This document shows, one piece after another, positions 17,862 to 26,690 of a DNA stretch of 64,000 bases (the stretch's first letter is position 1; each line of letters begins with the position of its first letter). The position numbers were made by a program, and so were the translations under genes. The notes beneath the pieces are model-generated. The model did not search any database, was not told the origin of the DNA, and saw nothing but the letters and a program-made list of their open reading frames with translations. The stretch is from Novosphingobium umbonatum (GTDB lineage Bacteria; Pseudomonadota; Alphaproteobacteria; Sphingomonadales; Sphingomonadaceae), in contig NZ_SACO01000010.1 of NCBI RefSeq assembly GCF_004005905.1, positions 85,032 to 149,031 of the forward strand, given 5' to 3'.

Positions 17862-19064
17862 ATGTCCGAAGAATTTTACCGCATGAAGCGCCTGCCGCCC
17901 TATGTCATCGCTGAAGTCAATGCGATGCGAGCCGCGGCGCGAGCGGCCGGACGCGATATTATCGACCTTGGCATGGGCAATCCCGATCTGCCGCCGCCCG
18001 CCCATGTGATCGAAAAGCTGTGCGAAGTGGCGATGAAGCCCGACGCGCATGGCTATTCCGCATCCAAGGGCATCCCCGGCATCCGCAAGGCACAGGCCAA
18101 TTATTATGGCCGCCGCTTTAACGTGGAACTGGACCCCGAGACCGAAGTGGTGATGACCATGGGGTCCAAGGAAGGTCTGGCCAGTCTGGCGACCGCGATC
18201 ACCGCGCCTGGCGATGTGGTGCTGGCGCCCAACCCTTCCTATCCGATCCACACTTTCGGCTTTATCATTGCCGGCGCCACCATCCGCTCGGTGCCCACCA
18301 CGCCGGATGAGCGTTATTGGGAGTCGCTGGACCGTGCGATGAAATATTCGGTGCCGCGTCCCTCGGTGCTGATCGTCAATTATCCGTCGAACCCCACCGC
18401 CGAAACGGTCGATCTGGCCTTTTACGAGCGACTGGTGGCTTGGGCGAAGGAGAACAAGGTGTGGATCCTGTCCGACCTTGCCTATTCCGAGCTGTATTTC
18501 GACGGCAACCCGACGCGCTCCATTCTGGAAGTGCCCGGTGCCAAGGATGTGGCGGTGGAATTCACCTCCATGTCCAAGACTTTCAGCATGGCTGGCTGGC
18601 GCGTGGGCTTCGCGGTGGGTAACCGTCAACTGATCGCGGCGCTGACCCGCGTGAAGTCCTATCTGGACTATGGCGCTTTCACCCCGATTCAGGCTGCAGC
18701 CTGTGCGGCGCTCAACGGCCCGCAGGACATTGTGGAGATGAACCGCAACCTTTATCAAAAGCGCCGTGATGTGATGGTCGAGGCCTTTGGCCGCGCCGGT
18801 TGGGAAATCCCCAGCCCCAAGGCGTCGATGTTCGCATGGGCGCCTTTGCCGCCCGCGCTGGCGCATATGGGCAGTCTGGAATTTTCCAAGCAATTGCTGA
18901 CCCAGGCCGAAGTGGCTGTCGCGCCGGGCGTTGGCTATGGCGAGGATGGCGAAGGTTTCGTCCGCATCGCCATGGTCGAGAACGAACAGCGCCTGCGTCA
19001 GGCTGCGCGCAACATCAAGCGTTACCTGACCAGCATGGGGGTGAACACGCCCGCCGCCAAATGA
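17862..19064 (+). CDS. PLP-dependent class I/II aminotransferase (alanine / LL-DAP aminotransferase type)
   Basis: This fold-type I aminotransferase has 400 residues. The PLP lysine is in TSMSKTFSMAGWRVGFAVG; other landmarks are LGMGNPDLPPP near the N-terminus and the PSNPTAE substrate/PLP loop. The sequence style (FYRMKRLPPYVIAEVN) resembles enzymes annotated as AlaC-type alanine transaminases or LL-diaminopimelate aminotransferases, and exact specificity cannot be decided. The start ATG at 17862 has GAGG nine bases upstream; an in-frame open stretch before it lacks a suitable start. A terminator follows at 19090. Confidence 0.88.
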   Translation: MSEEFYRMKRLPPYVIAEVNAMRAAARAAGRDIIDLGMGNPDLPPPAHVIEKLCEVAMKPDAHGYSASKGIPGIRKAQANYYGRRFNVELDPETEVVMTMGSKEGLASLATAITAPGDVVLAPNPSYPIHTFGFIIAGATIRSVPTTPDERYWESLDRAMKYSVPRPSVLIVNYPSNPTAETVDLAFYERLVAWAKENKVWILSDLAYSELYFDGNPTRSILEVPGAKDVAVEFTSMSKTFSMAGWRVGFAVGNRQLIAALTRVKSYLDYGAFTPIQAAACAALNGPQDIVEMNRNLYQKRRDVMVEAFGRAGWEIPSPKASMFAWAPLPPALAHMGSLEFSKQLLTQAEVAVAPGVGYGEDGEGFVRIAMVENEQRLRQAARNIKRYLTSMGVNTPAAK

Positions 19065-19089
19065 TGGCATAGCCGTGGTGAATTTGGTC

Positions 19090-19128
19090 AAGCCGTCCGG
19101 TTCCTGATGAGGGAGTCGGGCGGCTTTT
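19090..19128 (+). terminator. Intrinsic terminator of the aminotransferase gene
   Basis: AAGCCGTCCG (19090-19099) pairs with CGGGCGGCTT (19117-19126), one G-T pair, ending in a TTTT run, 26 bases after the stop codon. Confidence 0.85.
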
Positions 19129-19270
19129 CCTTTGGGTAGCGTGTTTTTGCGGGGGCGGGCGCGGAGCCATTGTCCGCTGAGTGGTTAAAGATGGCCGGGT
19201 GACCGGCGATGTCATTTGTCCAATTTGGTTAAATTGATCGTGCTATTCCGAAATATTGCCAATATGGCTT

Positions 19271-19300
19271 TTGTGGCAAGAAATTATAGCCCATTAGGAT
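19271..19300 (+). promoter_or_regulatory. Possible promoter of the sRNA at 19307
   Basis: TTGTGG (19271-19276) and TAGGAT (19295-19300) are separated by 18 bases and would start transcription near 19307. The match to a housekeeping promoter is modest. Confidence 0.35.
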
Positions 19301-19306
19301 TGTGTT

Positions 19307-19410
19307 GAGAAATAGCTCTTGCCGCTTTCCGAGTCTGCGCATAAACGGGACAGGCCTTTCAGGCATCCTCTCCCAAACTTCCAAGGCCCGGCACTTGCCG
19401 GGCTTTTTTT
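19307..19410 (+). ncRNA. Candidate small RNA, suhB/alpha-r14-like
   Basis: This gene-free segment ends in an intrinsic terminator (19384-19410) that cannot belong to the aminotransferase, which has its own. It carries the single-stranded-looking stretch TTTCAGGCATCCTCTCCCAA, a CU-rich segment of the kind that pairs with ribosome-binding sites. I recall similar sequence in the suhB (alpha-r14) sRNA family of alphaproteobacteria. The start is set by the weak promoter above, so only the 3' end is firm. Confidence 0.5.
19384..19410 (+). terminator. Intrinsic terminator of the sRNA candidate
   Basis: GCCCGGC (19386-19392) pairs with GCCGGGC (19397-19403) around a four-base loop and is followed by seven T (19404-19410). 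Confidence 0.88.
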
Positions 19411-19466
19411 GCCCATTTGGCGCGGCAGGCGAAATGGCGGGATATGGGAAGGCCATATTGGCTAAT

Positions 19467-19679
19467 TTAAGAAGTTTTGCGATCCAAAACCTGTGCCGCC
19501 GCCTCCTTCGCAATCGGCGATAGGTCTTGCATGTCGATCTCGCGCAAGGCGGCCTTCATGCGCGGGTCCCAATAGAGGCGGATGTGCTGGGCGGTTTGTT
19601 CAACCGCCGCCGCCTCACCCTGTGCGGCAAGGTTGGCGGCGATCTGGTTGGCCATACGGATCAGGTTGTCGTGGTTCAT
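19467..19679 (-). CDS. fdsD: Formate dehydrogenase delta subunit
   Basis: FdsD is a small subunit or assembly factor of the soluble NAD-dependent molybdenum formate dehydrogenase. The 70-residue protein (MNHDNLIRMANQIAANLA, then HIRLYWDPRMKAAL) has the family's length and its conserved YWDPRM segment. It is the last gene of the fds operon, and its start overlaps the fdsA stop by ATGA. Confidence 0.92.
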   Translation of the reverse strand: MNHDNLIRMANQIAANLAAQGEAAAVEQTAQHIRLYWDPRMKAALREIDMQDLSPIAKEAAAQVLDRKTS

Positions 19680-22510
19680 TCTGCCGCCTCGATCCGGCGC
19701 GCGTGTTGCGCCTGCGCCTCATAGTCGCGCTGCCAGTCGCTGGGGCCATTGCTGGCGCTGACCTGCACGGCGGTGACTTTATATTCGGGGCAATTGGTGG
19801 CCCAATCGCTGTTGTCGGTGGTTACCACATTGGCCTGCGTAGTGGGGTGGTGGAAGGTGGTATAGACCACGCCCGGCGCCACGCGATCAGTCACCAGAGC
19901 CCGCAGCGAGGTTTCCCCCGCGCGACTGGCCAGACGCACCCAATCCCCGCTGCTCAGCCCGCGATTTTCCGCGTCCACCGGATGGATCTCCAGCACGTCT
20001 TCCTCATGCCACACCACATTGGCGGTGCGGCGGGTTTGCGCGCCGACATTATATTGGCTCAGGATGCGCCCCGTGGTTAGCAGCAAAGGATAGCGGGGGC
20101 CGGTGCGTTCGTCGGTGGGGATGTAATCCGTCACCATGAATTTGCCTTTTCCGCGCACAAAGCCATCGACATGCATGATCGGGCTGCCCTCGGGCGCGGC
20201 CTCGTTCACCGGCCATTGCAGGCCCCCTTCGGCCTCCAGCCTGGCATGGGACACGCCCGCAAAGCTGGGCGTCAGGCGCGCGATCTCGTCCATGATCTGG
20301 GATGAATCGCCATAGTCCCAGCCCAGACCGATGGCCTTGGCCAGCAATTGCGTGACCTGCCAATCCTCGTATCCGTTGGCTGGATCCATCACCCGCCGCA
20401 CCATCTGGATGCGCCGCTCTGCATTGGTGAAAGTGCCGGTTTTCTCAAGGAAAGTGCTGCCCGGCAGGAAGACATGGGCGTAATTGGCGGTCTCGTTCAA
20501 AAACAGATCATGCACGATCACGCAGTCCATCGCGGCCAGACCAGCGGCCACATGATGGGTGTTGGGGTCGGACTGCAGAATATCCTCGCCCTGAATATAG
20601 ATCGCGCGGAAAGAGCCATCCACCGCCGCATCCAGCATATTGGGAATGCGCAGGCCCGGCTCGCTGTCCAGCGCCACGCCCCATTCCGCCTCGAACAGCG
20701 CTCGCGTGGCTGCATCGGAAATATGGCGATAGCCCGACAGCTCATGCGGGAAGCTGCCCATATCGCAGGCGCCCTGCACATTGTTCTGCCCGCGCAAGGG
20801 GTTCACCCCCACGCCGCGCCGCCCGATATTGCCGGTGGCCATCGCCAGATTGGCAATTGCCATCACGGTGGAGGAGCCTTGCGCATGTTCTGTCACGCCA
20901 AGGCCGTAGTAAATGGCCCCGTTCCCGCCAGTCGCAAACAACCGCGCTGCCGCGCGCAGATCGCCCGCCGGAACCCGCGTCACCGGCTCCAAAGCCTCGG
21001 GGCTGTGCCGCGCATCGGAGACAAAGCGCGCCCAATCCTGATACTCATCCCAATCGCAACGCTCGGCGATGAACGCCTCGTCGGCCAGCCCCTCACTCAC
21101 CACCACATGGGCCAGCGCGGTCAAAACCGCCACATTGGTGCCCGGTTGCAGGGCAAGGTGATGGGCCGCCTCGACATGCGGGCTGCGCACCAGATCGATC
21201 CGGCGCGGGTCAATCACGATCAGCTTGGCGCCCTGCCTCAGCCGCTTCTTCATGCGACTAGCAAACACCGGATGCCCATCGGTGGGGTTGGCCCCGATCA
21301 GCAGGATGACGTCGCTGTCCTCTACACTGTCAAAATCCTGCGTGCCCGCGCTGGTGCCAAAGGTTTTGGACAGGCCATAGCCGGTGGGCGAATGGCAGAC
21401 CCGCGCGCAAGTATCGACATTGTTCGAGCCAAAGCCGCCGCGCACCAGTTTCTGCACCAGAAAGGCTTCCTCATTGGTGCAGCGGCTCGAGGTAATCCCG
21501 CCCAAGGCCCGCGCGCCATATTCGGCTTTGATCTTCTGCAGGCGCGCGGCGGCAAAGCTGATCGCTTCCTCCCAAGATACTTCGCGCCAAGGGTCGGTGA
21601 TCTTCTCGCGGATCATCGGCTTGGTGATGCGGTCGGCATGGTTGGCATAGCCCCATGCAAAGCGGCCCTTGACGCAGCTATGCCCGCGATTGGCCTTGCC
21701 ATCCTTCCACGGCACCATGCGCACCAATTGGTTGCCGCGCATCTCGGCGCGGAAGGTGCAGCCCACGCCGCAATAGGCGCAAGTGGTGATCACCGCGCGC
21801 TCGGGCTTGCCGATTTCCTTCACCGATTTTTCGGTCAAGGCCGCCGTCGGGCAGGCCTGCACACAGGCCCCGCAGGACACGCATTCGCTGGAGAGGAAAT
21901 CATCCCCCGCCGCGCCTGCCGAGACTTTGGAAGCAAACCCGCGCCCCTCGATCGTCAGCGCGAAAGTGCCCTGCACCTCTTCACAAGCCCGCACGCAGCG
22001 CGAGCAGGTGATGCATTTGTCGAGCGCAAAGCTGAAATAGGGGTTCGAAACATCGGGCACCTGCCCCAGATGGTTGGCGCCATCATAGCCATAGCGCACA
22101 TCGCGCAGGCCCACTTGCGCGGCGGTGTCCTGCAATTCGCAATCATTATTGGCCGCGCAGGTCAGGCAATCGAGCGGGTGGTCGGAGATATACAGCTCCA
22201 TCACCCCGCGCCGGATTTTCTCCAGCCTTGGCGTCTGGGTTTTGACCACCATGCCCGCCGCCACCGGCGTGGTGCAGGATGCGGGAAGCCCCCGCGCGCC
22301 ATCGATCTCCACCAGACACATCCGGCACGAGCCAAAGGCCTCCACGCTGTCGGTGGCGCAGAGCTTGGGGATGGCGCCGCCGATTTCCGCAGCGGCGCGC
22401 ATCACGCTGGTGCCCGCGGGCACGGTAACGGCGCGGCCATCAATGGTCAGCGTGACATCGGGGCCAGTCTTGGCGGGCGTGCCGAAATCGGGCTGGGGCT
22501 GATAGGTCAC
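19676..22510 (-). CDS. fdsA: NAD-dependent formate dehydrogenase alpha (catalytic) subunit
   Basis: FdsA oxidises formate to CO2 at a bis-MGD molybdenum centre. The 944-residue protein has an N-terminal [2Fe-2S] domain (FGSCRMCLVEI), a second cysteine set with CITCSRCVRACEEVQG and CVSCGACVQACPTAAL. The [4Fe-4S] motif CAYCGVGC follows, and then the molybdopterin domain. The metal ligand is a cysteine in RVCHSP, so the enzyme is not selenium-dependent. The start is a GTG at 22510 with GGGAG upstream; it overlaps the mobA stop as GTGA. The frame runs on upstream inside mobA but that part is a shadow. Confidence 0.95.
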   Translation of the reverse strand: MTYQPQPDFGTPAKTGPDVTLTIDGRAVTVPAGTSVMRAAAEIGGAIPKLCATDSVEAFGSCRMCLVEIDGARGLPASCTTPVAAGMVVKTQTPRLEKIRRGVMELYISDHPLDCLTCAANNDCELQDTAAQVGLRDVRYGYDGANHLGQVPDVSNPYFSFALDKCITCSRCVRACEEVQGTFALTIEGRGFASKVSAGAAGDDFLSSECVSCGACVQACPTAALTEKSVKEIGKPERAVITTCAYCGVGCTFRAEMRGNQLVRMVPWKDGKANRGHSCVKGRFAWGYANHADRITKPMIREKITDPWREVSWEEAISFAAARLQKIKAEYGARALGGITSSRCTNEEAFLVQKLVRGGFGSNNVDTCARVCHSPTGYGLSKTFGTSAGTQDFDSVEDSDVILLIGANPTDGHPVFASRMKKRLRQGAKLIVIDPRRIDLVRSPHVEAAHHLALQPGTNVAVLTALAHVVVSEGLADEAFIAERCDWDEYQDWARFVSDARHSPEALEPVTRVPAGDLRAAARLFATGGNGAIYYGLGVTEHAQGSSTVMAIANLAMATGNIGRRGVGVNPLRGQNNVQGACDMGSFPHELSGYRHISDAATRALFEAEWGVALDSEPGLRIPNMLDAAVDGSFRAIYIQGEDILQSDPNTHHVAAGLAAMDCVIVHDLFLNETANYAHVFLPGSTFLEKTGTFTNAERRIQMVRRVMDPANGYEDWQVTQLLAKAIGLGWDYGDSSQIMDEIARLTPSFAGVSHARLEAEGGLQWPVNEAAPEGSPIMHVDGFVRGKGKFMVTDYIPTDERTGPRYPLLLTTGRILSQYNVGAQTRRTANVVWHEEDVLEIHPVDAENRGLSSGDWVRLASRAGETSLRALVTDRVAPGVVYTTFHHPTTQANVVTTDNSDWATNCPEYKVTAVQVSASNGPSDWQRDYEAQAQHARRIEAAE

Positions 22511-23040
22511 AGCGGCAATCTCCCATGATGTTCCAAGGCGGCCAGATCTTGCGGCGTGTTGATATTGGCGGGGGGCTGGGCCAGTTCCACCGCCCGCGCC
22601 CCGCAAGCCTGCGCCAGAGCGCGCAAAGAATGGCGGCCATCCCCGCGCAGCAGCACCTCGATTGTGCGGCAGATTTCCACCGGCCACAGGCCGATCACCG
22701 GTTGGCTGGCGACATAGGACGGGCCGGGGTAAAGTTGACCCAGCAGCCCTTCGCCCACCAAGCCATCCACCGGCAGGCTGAGCACTTGCGTAAAGCCGCG
22801 TTCGCGGGCGAAATGCAAAGCTGCGGCCAGCCCGCCCAGCGGCCCCATACCGGGCGCGGGCCAGTCGGGCAGGCAGGGCACCGAAGCTTCCTCTCGCCCG
22901 ACCACCACCACCGCGCGGCATTGGCGGGCCAAAGTGGCAATCGCGCGCTCGATCAGGGGCACGCCATCGAGCAGCGCCAGCGCCTTGTCCGAGCCAAAGC
23001 GCGAGGAGCGCCCGCCTGCCAGCACCGCGCCGAGGATCAT
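22507..23040 (-). CDS. mobA: Molybdenum cofactor guanylyltransferase
   Basis: MobA attaches GMP to molybdopterin to make the guanine dinucleotide cofactor that FdsA needs. The 177-residue protein starts MILGAVLAGGRSSRFGSDKA, the nucleotide-binding signature, with GPLGGLAAAL following. The usual acidic metal site is read here as LSLPVDGLVGEG. The gene is embedded in the fds operon: its start overlaps the fdsB stop (ATGA) and its stop overlaps the fdsA start. This ties cofactor supply to enzyme synthesis. Confidence 0.93.
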   Translation of the reverse strand: MILGAVLAGGRSSRFGSDKALALLDGVPLIERAIATLARQCRAVVVVGREEASVPCLPDWPAPGMGPLGGLAAALHFARERGFTQVLSLPVDGLVGEGLLGQLYPGPSYVASQPVIGLWPVEICRTIEVLLRGDGRHSLRALAQACGARAVELAQPPANINTPQDLAALEHHGRLPL

Positions 23041-24557
23041 GAGAAGTCCTCCGGCCAATGCTTCAGCGCAGACAGCACCGGATAGGGCGCAAAGCCGCCA
23101 AGCGCACAGAGCGAGCCGAATTTCATCGTCTCGCACAGGTCTTCCAGCAGCGCGATGTCCTCCTCGCGCTGGCGGGGGCTTTTGCGGGCATTATGCATCT
23201 GGGGCAGGGCGCTGACCTTATCCACGCCGCTGCGCCCTTCGCGTAAGGCATCGATCAGCTCCACCCCGCGCGTGCTGCCAAGGCGGCAGGGCGTGCATTT
23301 GCCGCAGCTTTCCGCCGCGCAAAATTCCATCGCAAAACGGGCCAATGCGCCCATGTCGGCCGTGTCATCCCATACCACCACCCCGCCATGGCCGATCAGC
23401 GCATCGGCGCGGGCATAGGCTTCATAGTCAAAGGGAATGTCGAATTGTTCGGGCGTTAAATAGGCGCCCAAAGGCCCGCCCACCTGCACCGCCTTCACCG
23501 GCCTGCCGCTCGCTGTGCCGCCGCCAATCGTATAGACCAGATCATGCAGCGAAATGCCAAAAGCGGTTTCGTAAAGCCCGCCATGCTTGATATTGCCCGC
23601 CAGCTGGATCGGCTTGGTGCCAAGGCTGCGGTCCACGCCAAGGGCGGCATATTCCGCCGCCCCGCCTTCGGACAGGATGTGCGGGATCGCGGCGATGGTC
23701 AGCACATTGTTGACCACCGTGGGGCAGCCGAACAGGCCCTCCAGCGCGGGCAAAGGCGGCTTGGCGCGCACCACGCCGCGCTTGCCCTCGATGGAATTGA
23801 GCAGCGCGGTTTCCTCGCCGCAGACATAGGCGCCCGCGCCCTCGCGGACCTCCATATGCAAAGGTGCGATGATGTCGGCGGCCAGTTCGATCGCCGCGCG
23901 CAGCTTGGCAATGGCATGGGGATATTCGCTGCGGGTGTAGATATAGGCGGTCTGCGCCCCCACCGCATGGGCGGCAATCGCCAGACCTTCGATGAGCTGG
24001 AAGGGATCGCCCTCCATCAACATCCGGTCGGCAAAGGTGCCACTATCGCCTTCATCGGCGTTGCAGACGACATATTTGCGCGTTGCCTGCGCGTTGGCCA
24101 CGGTGCGCCATTTGATGCCCGCCGGAAAGCCCGCGCCCCCGCGCCCGCGCAGGCCCGATTGCGTGACCTCCTCGATCACCTGATCGCCGCTCATGCCTTG
24201 CGCACGGCGCAGGCCAGCCCAGCCGCCGCTGGCCTCGTAATCGGGCAGGCTCAAGGGGCGGGTCTTGCCAGCGCGGGCAAAGGTCAGGCGTTGCTGGGGC
24301 TTGATAAAGGGATGTTCTGCGACGGGGCCAATGTTGAGCGCGCTGCTGCCATCCAGAATGGCCGCCACATCGCCGAGCGTGGCGGGGCCATAGCCGATCC
24401 CGTCCACCTCGACCAAGGGTTCGAGCCAATGCATGCCCCAGCTGCTGGTCCGTTCCACCACGCAACCGGCTTCGGCAAAGGCCTTGGCCAAGGCATCGGC
24501 CCCCAAGGCAAGGGCGAGGCTATCGTCGGAAATCCGGATGTTGCGAGGGGAGGTCAT
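23037..24557 (-). CDS. fdsB: Formate dehydrogenase beta (NADH/FMN) subunit
   Basis: FdsB passes electrons from FdsA to NAD+ through FMN and a [4Fe-4S] cluster. It resembles NuoF with an extra N-terminal thioredoxin-like part of about 100 residues. Visible motifs are the FMN/NADH loop LRGRGGAGFPAGIKW, VCNADEGDSGTFADR, and the cluster motif ESCGKCTPCRLGSTRG. The 506-residue length fits the family. The start overlaps the fdsG stop by ATGA. Confidence 0.94.
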   Translation of the reverse strand: MTSPRNIRISDDSLALALGADALAKAFAEAGCVVERTSSWGMHWLEPLVEVDGIGYGPATLGDVAAILDGSSALNIGPVAEHPFIKPQQRLTFARAGKTRPLSLPDYEASGGWAGLRRAQGMSGDQVIEEVTQSGLRGRGGAGFPAGIKWRTVANAQATRKYVVCNADEGDSGTFADRMLMEGDPFQLIEGLAIAAHAVGAQTAYIYTRSEYPHAIAKLRAAIELAADIIAPLHMEVREGAGAYVCGEETALLNSIEGKRGVVRAKPPLPALEGLFGCPTVVNNVLTIAAIPHILSEGGAAEYAALGVDRSLGTKPIQLAGNIKHGGLYETAFGISLHDLVYTIGGGTASGRPVKAVQVGGPLGAYLTPEQFDIPFDYEAYARADALIGHGGVVVWDDTADMGALARFAMEFCAAESCGKCTPCRLGSTRGVELIDALREGRSGVDKVSALPQMHNARKSPRQREEDIALLEDLCETMKFGSLCALGGFAPYPVLSALKHWPEDFS

Positions 24558-24985
24558 AGAGAGGCCACCATTTGTGCCAGCTTGTCGGCATCCAGGCGGG
24601 CTTGTAGCTGTTCACCTACAAGCCCGTTCACCACCCGTGCCGCCGGACCCACGCTGCATAGTCCAAGGCAATAAACGGTCTGGATGCGGATGGTGTTCCC
24701 GGCCAATTGTTCGGCCTGCGCCACCAGAGCTTCTACGCCCCGCGCCTGACAGGCCTCTGCGCGGCACAGCTGGATACAGGGGCGCGGGTCGGGCTGTTCG
24801 GTGAAATCGTGGTAAAAGCTGACCACCCCATGCACCTCGGCCCGGCTCAGGTTGAGCGCCTGCGCAATCGCCTCCTGCGCCTGCGCCGAAACACAGCCAA
24901 ACGCCGCCTGCACGTCATGCAAAATCGGCAGCAATGGCCCTTCAACGCCCATATGACGCGACAGGATAGCGGAGAGGTCAGGCAT
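24554..24985 (-). CDS. fdsG: Formate dehydrogenase gamma subunit
   Basis: FdsG is a NuoE-like [2Fe-2S] thioredoxin-fold subunit. The 143-residue protein has the cluster cysteines in CIQLCRAEACQARG and VYCLGLCSVGPAA, after an all-helical N-terminus (VHGVVSFYHDF). It is the first gene of the operon fdsG-fdsB-mobA-fdsA-fdsD. The usual fdhD/fdsC sulfurtransferase gene is not in this operon. Confidence 0.94.
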   Translation of the reverse strand: MPDLSAILSRHMGVEGPLLPILHDVQAAFGCVSAQAQEAIAQALNLSRAEVHGVVSFYHDFTEQPDPRPCIQLCRAEACQARGVEALVAQAEQLAGNTIRIQTVYCLGLCSVGPAARVVNGLVGEQLQARLDADKLAQMVASL

Positions 24986-24990
24986 GGGGG

Positions 24991-25365
24991 TTAGCCCGCG
25001 TTGGGCGCATAGGCGCAGATCTTGTTACCATCGGTATCGCGCACATAGGCGCCATATTGCGCACCGGGCGAATTGGGGCGCACGCCGGGCGTGCCTTCAC
25101 ACGTGCCGCCATGGGCCAGCGCGGCGGCGTGGAACGCGTTCACTTCGTCATAGGACTTGGCCTTGAAACCGAGGGTGAAGCCGTTGGAGGGCGTGGTGGC
25201 TTCGCCATTGGCGGGGCGGGCGACAATCAGAGCGCCTTCATCGGAACGGAACAGGGTGCCATGGGGCAGCGCCAGCGCCTCATAACCCAGCGTGCCCAGT
25301 ACGGCACCGTAAAAGGCCCGCGAGGCGTCAATATCATTGGTGCCCAGATAGCAATGGGTGAACAT
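24991..25365 (-). CDS. VOC family protein (glyoxalase/bleomycin resistance fold)
   Basis: This protein of 124 residues has the paired beta-alpha-beta-beta-beta modules of the vicinal oxygen chelate fold, with MFTHCYLGTNDIDASRAFYG at the start and DTDGNKICAYAP at the end. Metal-ligand candidates are the N-terminal histidine and the glutamate/lysine region in the C-terminal module. It lies five bases upstream of fdsG on the same strand. Substrate unknown. Confidence 0.85.
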   Translation of the reverse strand: MFTHCYLGTNDIDASRAFYGAVLGTLGYEALALPHGTLFRSDEGALIVARPANGEATTPSNGFTLGFKAKSYDEVNAFHAAALAHGGTCEGTPGVRPNSPGAQYGAYVRDTDGNKICAYAPNAG

Positions 25366-25621
25366 CGTCTCTCTCCTGTCTGGCCGATGCTGAATCGGAA
25401 CGCGTCATGCTCGGCCATTTTGTTTGCATTGCTTACAAAATGGAGGCGGGCCGCGTCAACGCCCGATCGCCATGCATCGGCAAATTCCTCTTCGGTTTTG
25501 CGCCTATGGCCCCAACTTGGCAAGCTTCTCCGAGGCTTGCCCCAAGGTTGATGCTGTGTTGACGATTCAAGGCTTGCCAACCGCTTTGCTCTGGTCTAGT
25601 GGCAGCGCCTCACCGCAGGAT

Positions 25622-25695
25622 GGCCCGATGGCGGAGTGGTGACGCAGCGGATTGCAAATCCGTGCACGCCGGTTCGATTCCGGCTCGGGCCTCCA
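25622..25695 (+). tRNA. tRNA-Cys (GCA), carrying the integration site
   Basis: A complete cloverleaf has the acceptor arm GGCCCGA pairing with TCGGGCC, anticodon GCA in the loop of GGATTGCAAATCC, a T-arm with GGTTCGATTCC, and CCA encoded at 25693-25695. Its 3' end is duplicated at 34354-34375, so the last 20 or so bases were supplied by the integrated element. Confidence 0.97.
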
Positions 25696-25698
25696 TTT
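25677..25698 (+). repeat. attL, 22-bp direct repeat inside tRNA-Cys
   Basis: This copy is identical over 22 bases to 34354-34375. The bases on either side differ (G and A here, T and C at the other copy), so the identity block is exactly delimited. Confidence 0.9.
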
Positions 25699-25882
25699 AT
25701 TTCGAAAATATCCTGCAAAAACAGCTTGTTGGAAGATGGGGCTACGTGCCTTCCCAACATTAAATCCCACATCGAAACGCGCTTGGCCGCGACGCTAAGC
25801 GAAGCTAGGCGTAAATATCAGGTAGCTTGCGCTTTGCGTTATGCAAGGCATAACTAGATGGCTCTAGCTAAGGGGGGCTACC

Positions 25883-26359
25883 ATGATTTTTCTCGCATTG
25901 CTCGCAGCCGCACCGGCATCGGGACAAGGCCCGCAGCTTTGGCAATCATTTTTCAGCGTCAGCATGGACCGTATTGGGACCTACCCCTTGTGCGAAAGCC
26001 CCGACACACCGCCTGAAAAGATCTGTGCCAACAAACTCGATGGCATGATTACCTTCGATTTGCGGACACCCCCCAAATACCTAACGCGGAATATCTGGGT
26101 TGATCTTGGTGCCGATGGCAAACCAATGCACGCGAGTGCGAGAACAAGTGGGGTTGCTGGGCAAGAGGATGTCTTGAAAGCCTTGAAATTGAGGTATGGT
26201 CAGCCCAAGGTCATCAAGGTCGAACAAGTTCACAATGCCTTCAACGCATCGTTTCCCTCGATCCATGCTCGATGGGTTTTGCCGAATAAAGCGCGAGTCG
26301 ATTTTGTAGGTGTGACGGATAATATCGAGGAGGGTGAGGTGAATTGGTGGGCGCCGTAA
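25883..26359 (+). CDS. Small secreted protein, unknown
   Basis: This 158-residue protein starts MIFLALLAAAPASGQG, a short signal peptide with a likely cleavage after ASG. The mature part has two cysteines (PLCESP, ICANKL) suited to a disulfide, and beta-rich sequence. GGGGGG stands upstream of the ATG. It lies just inside the tRNA-Cys end of the element, on the strand opposite to the replication genes, a typical cargo position. I do not recognise the family. Confidence 0.6.
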   Translation: MIFLALLAAAPASGQGPQLWQSFFSVSMDRIGTYPLCESPDTPPEKICANKLDGMITFDLRTPPKYLTRNIWVDLGADGKPMHASARTSGVAGQEDVLKALKLRYGQPKVIKVEQVHNAFNASFPSIHARWVLPNKARVDFVGVTDNIEEGEVNWWAP

Positions 26360-26690
26360 TGCGCTCCCACTCCCCTCAAACTGGTATGCGGCAATCCATA
26401 GCGCTTTGCTCTGGGGAGACTGTTCAGAGAATGGTTGCCCACATCGAGTTAGACCAACGCCGGTAAAAGTTTGATAGCCTTATCATCGTTAGCGATCATG
26501 TCTTCCTGCTAAGGCAGTGCACCAGCGGCCAGCCGCAACGGTATTGCTCATGACTGTGACAAAAGATGACAGAACATGACAGCAATCTAGGTCGTGAACC
26601 CATAAACGGGAATGCCCGCAGCTGATTGGAAGGAAGTCGTTTCATCTCAAGCACGGACAGGCTAAATCCGTGCGATAGCGACGGAGGAAA
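26360..26690. other. Gene-free stretch with three phased TGACA repeats
   Basis: No gene is supported here. TGACA occurs at 26557, 26567 and 26577, exactly ten bases apart, with an extra TGAC at 26551. Such helical phasing suggests a binding site for a dimeric or oligomeric protein, though nothing else identifies it. Confidence 0.4.
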
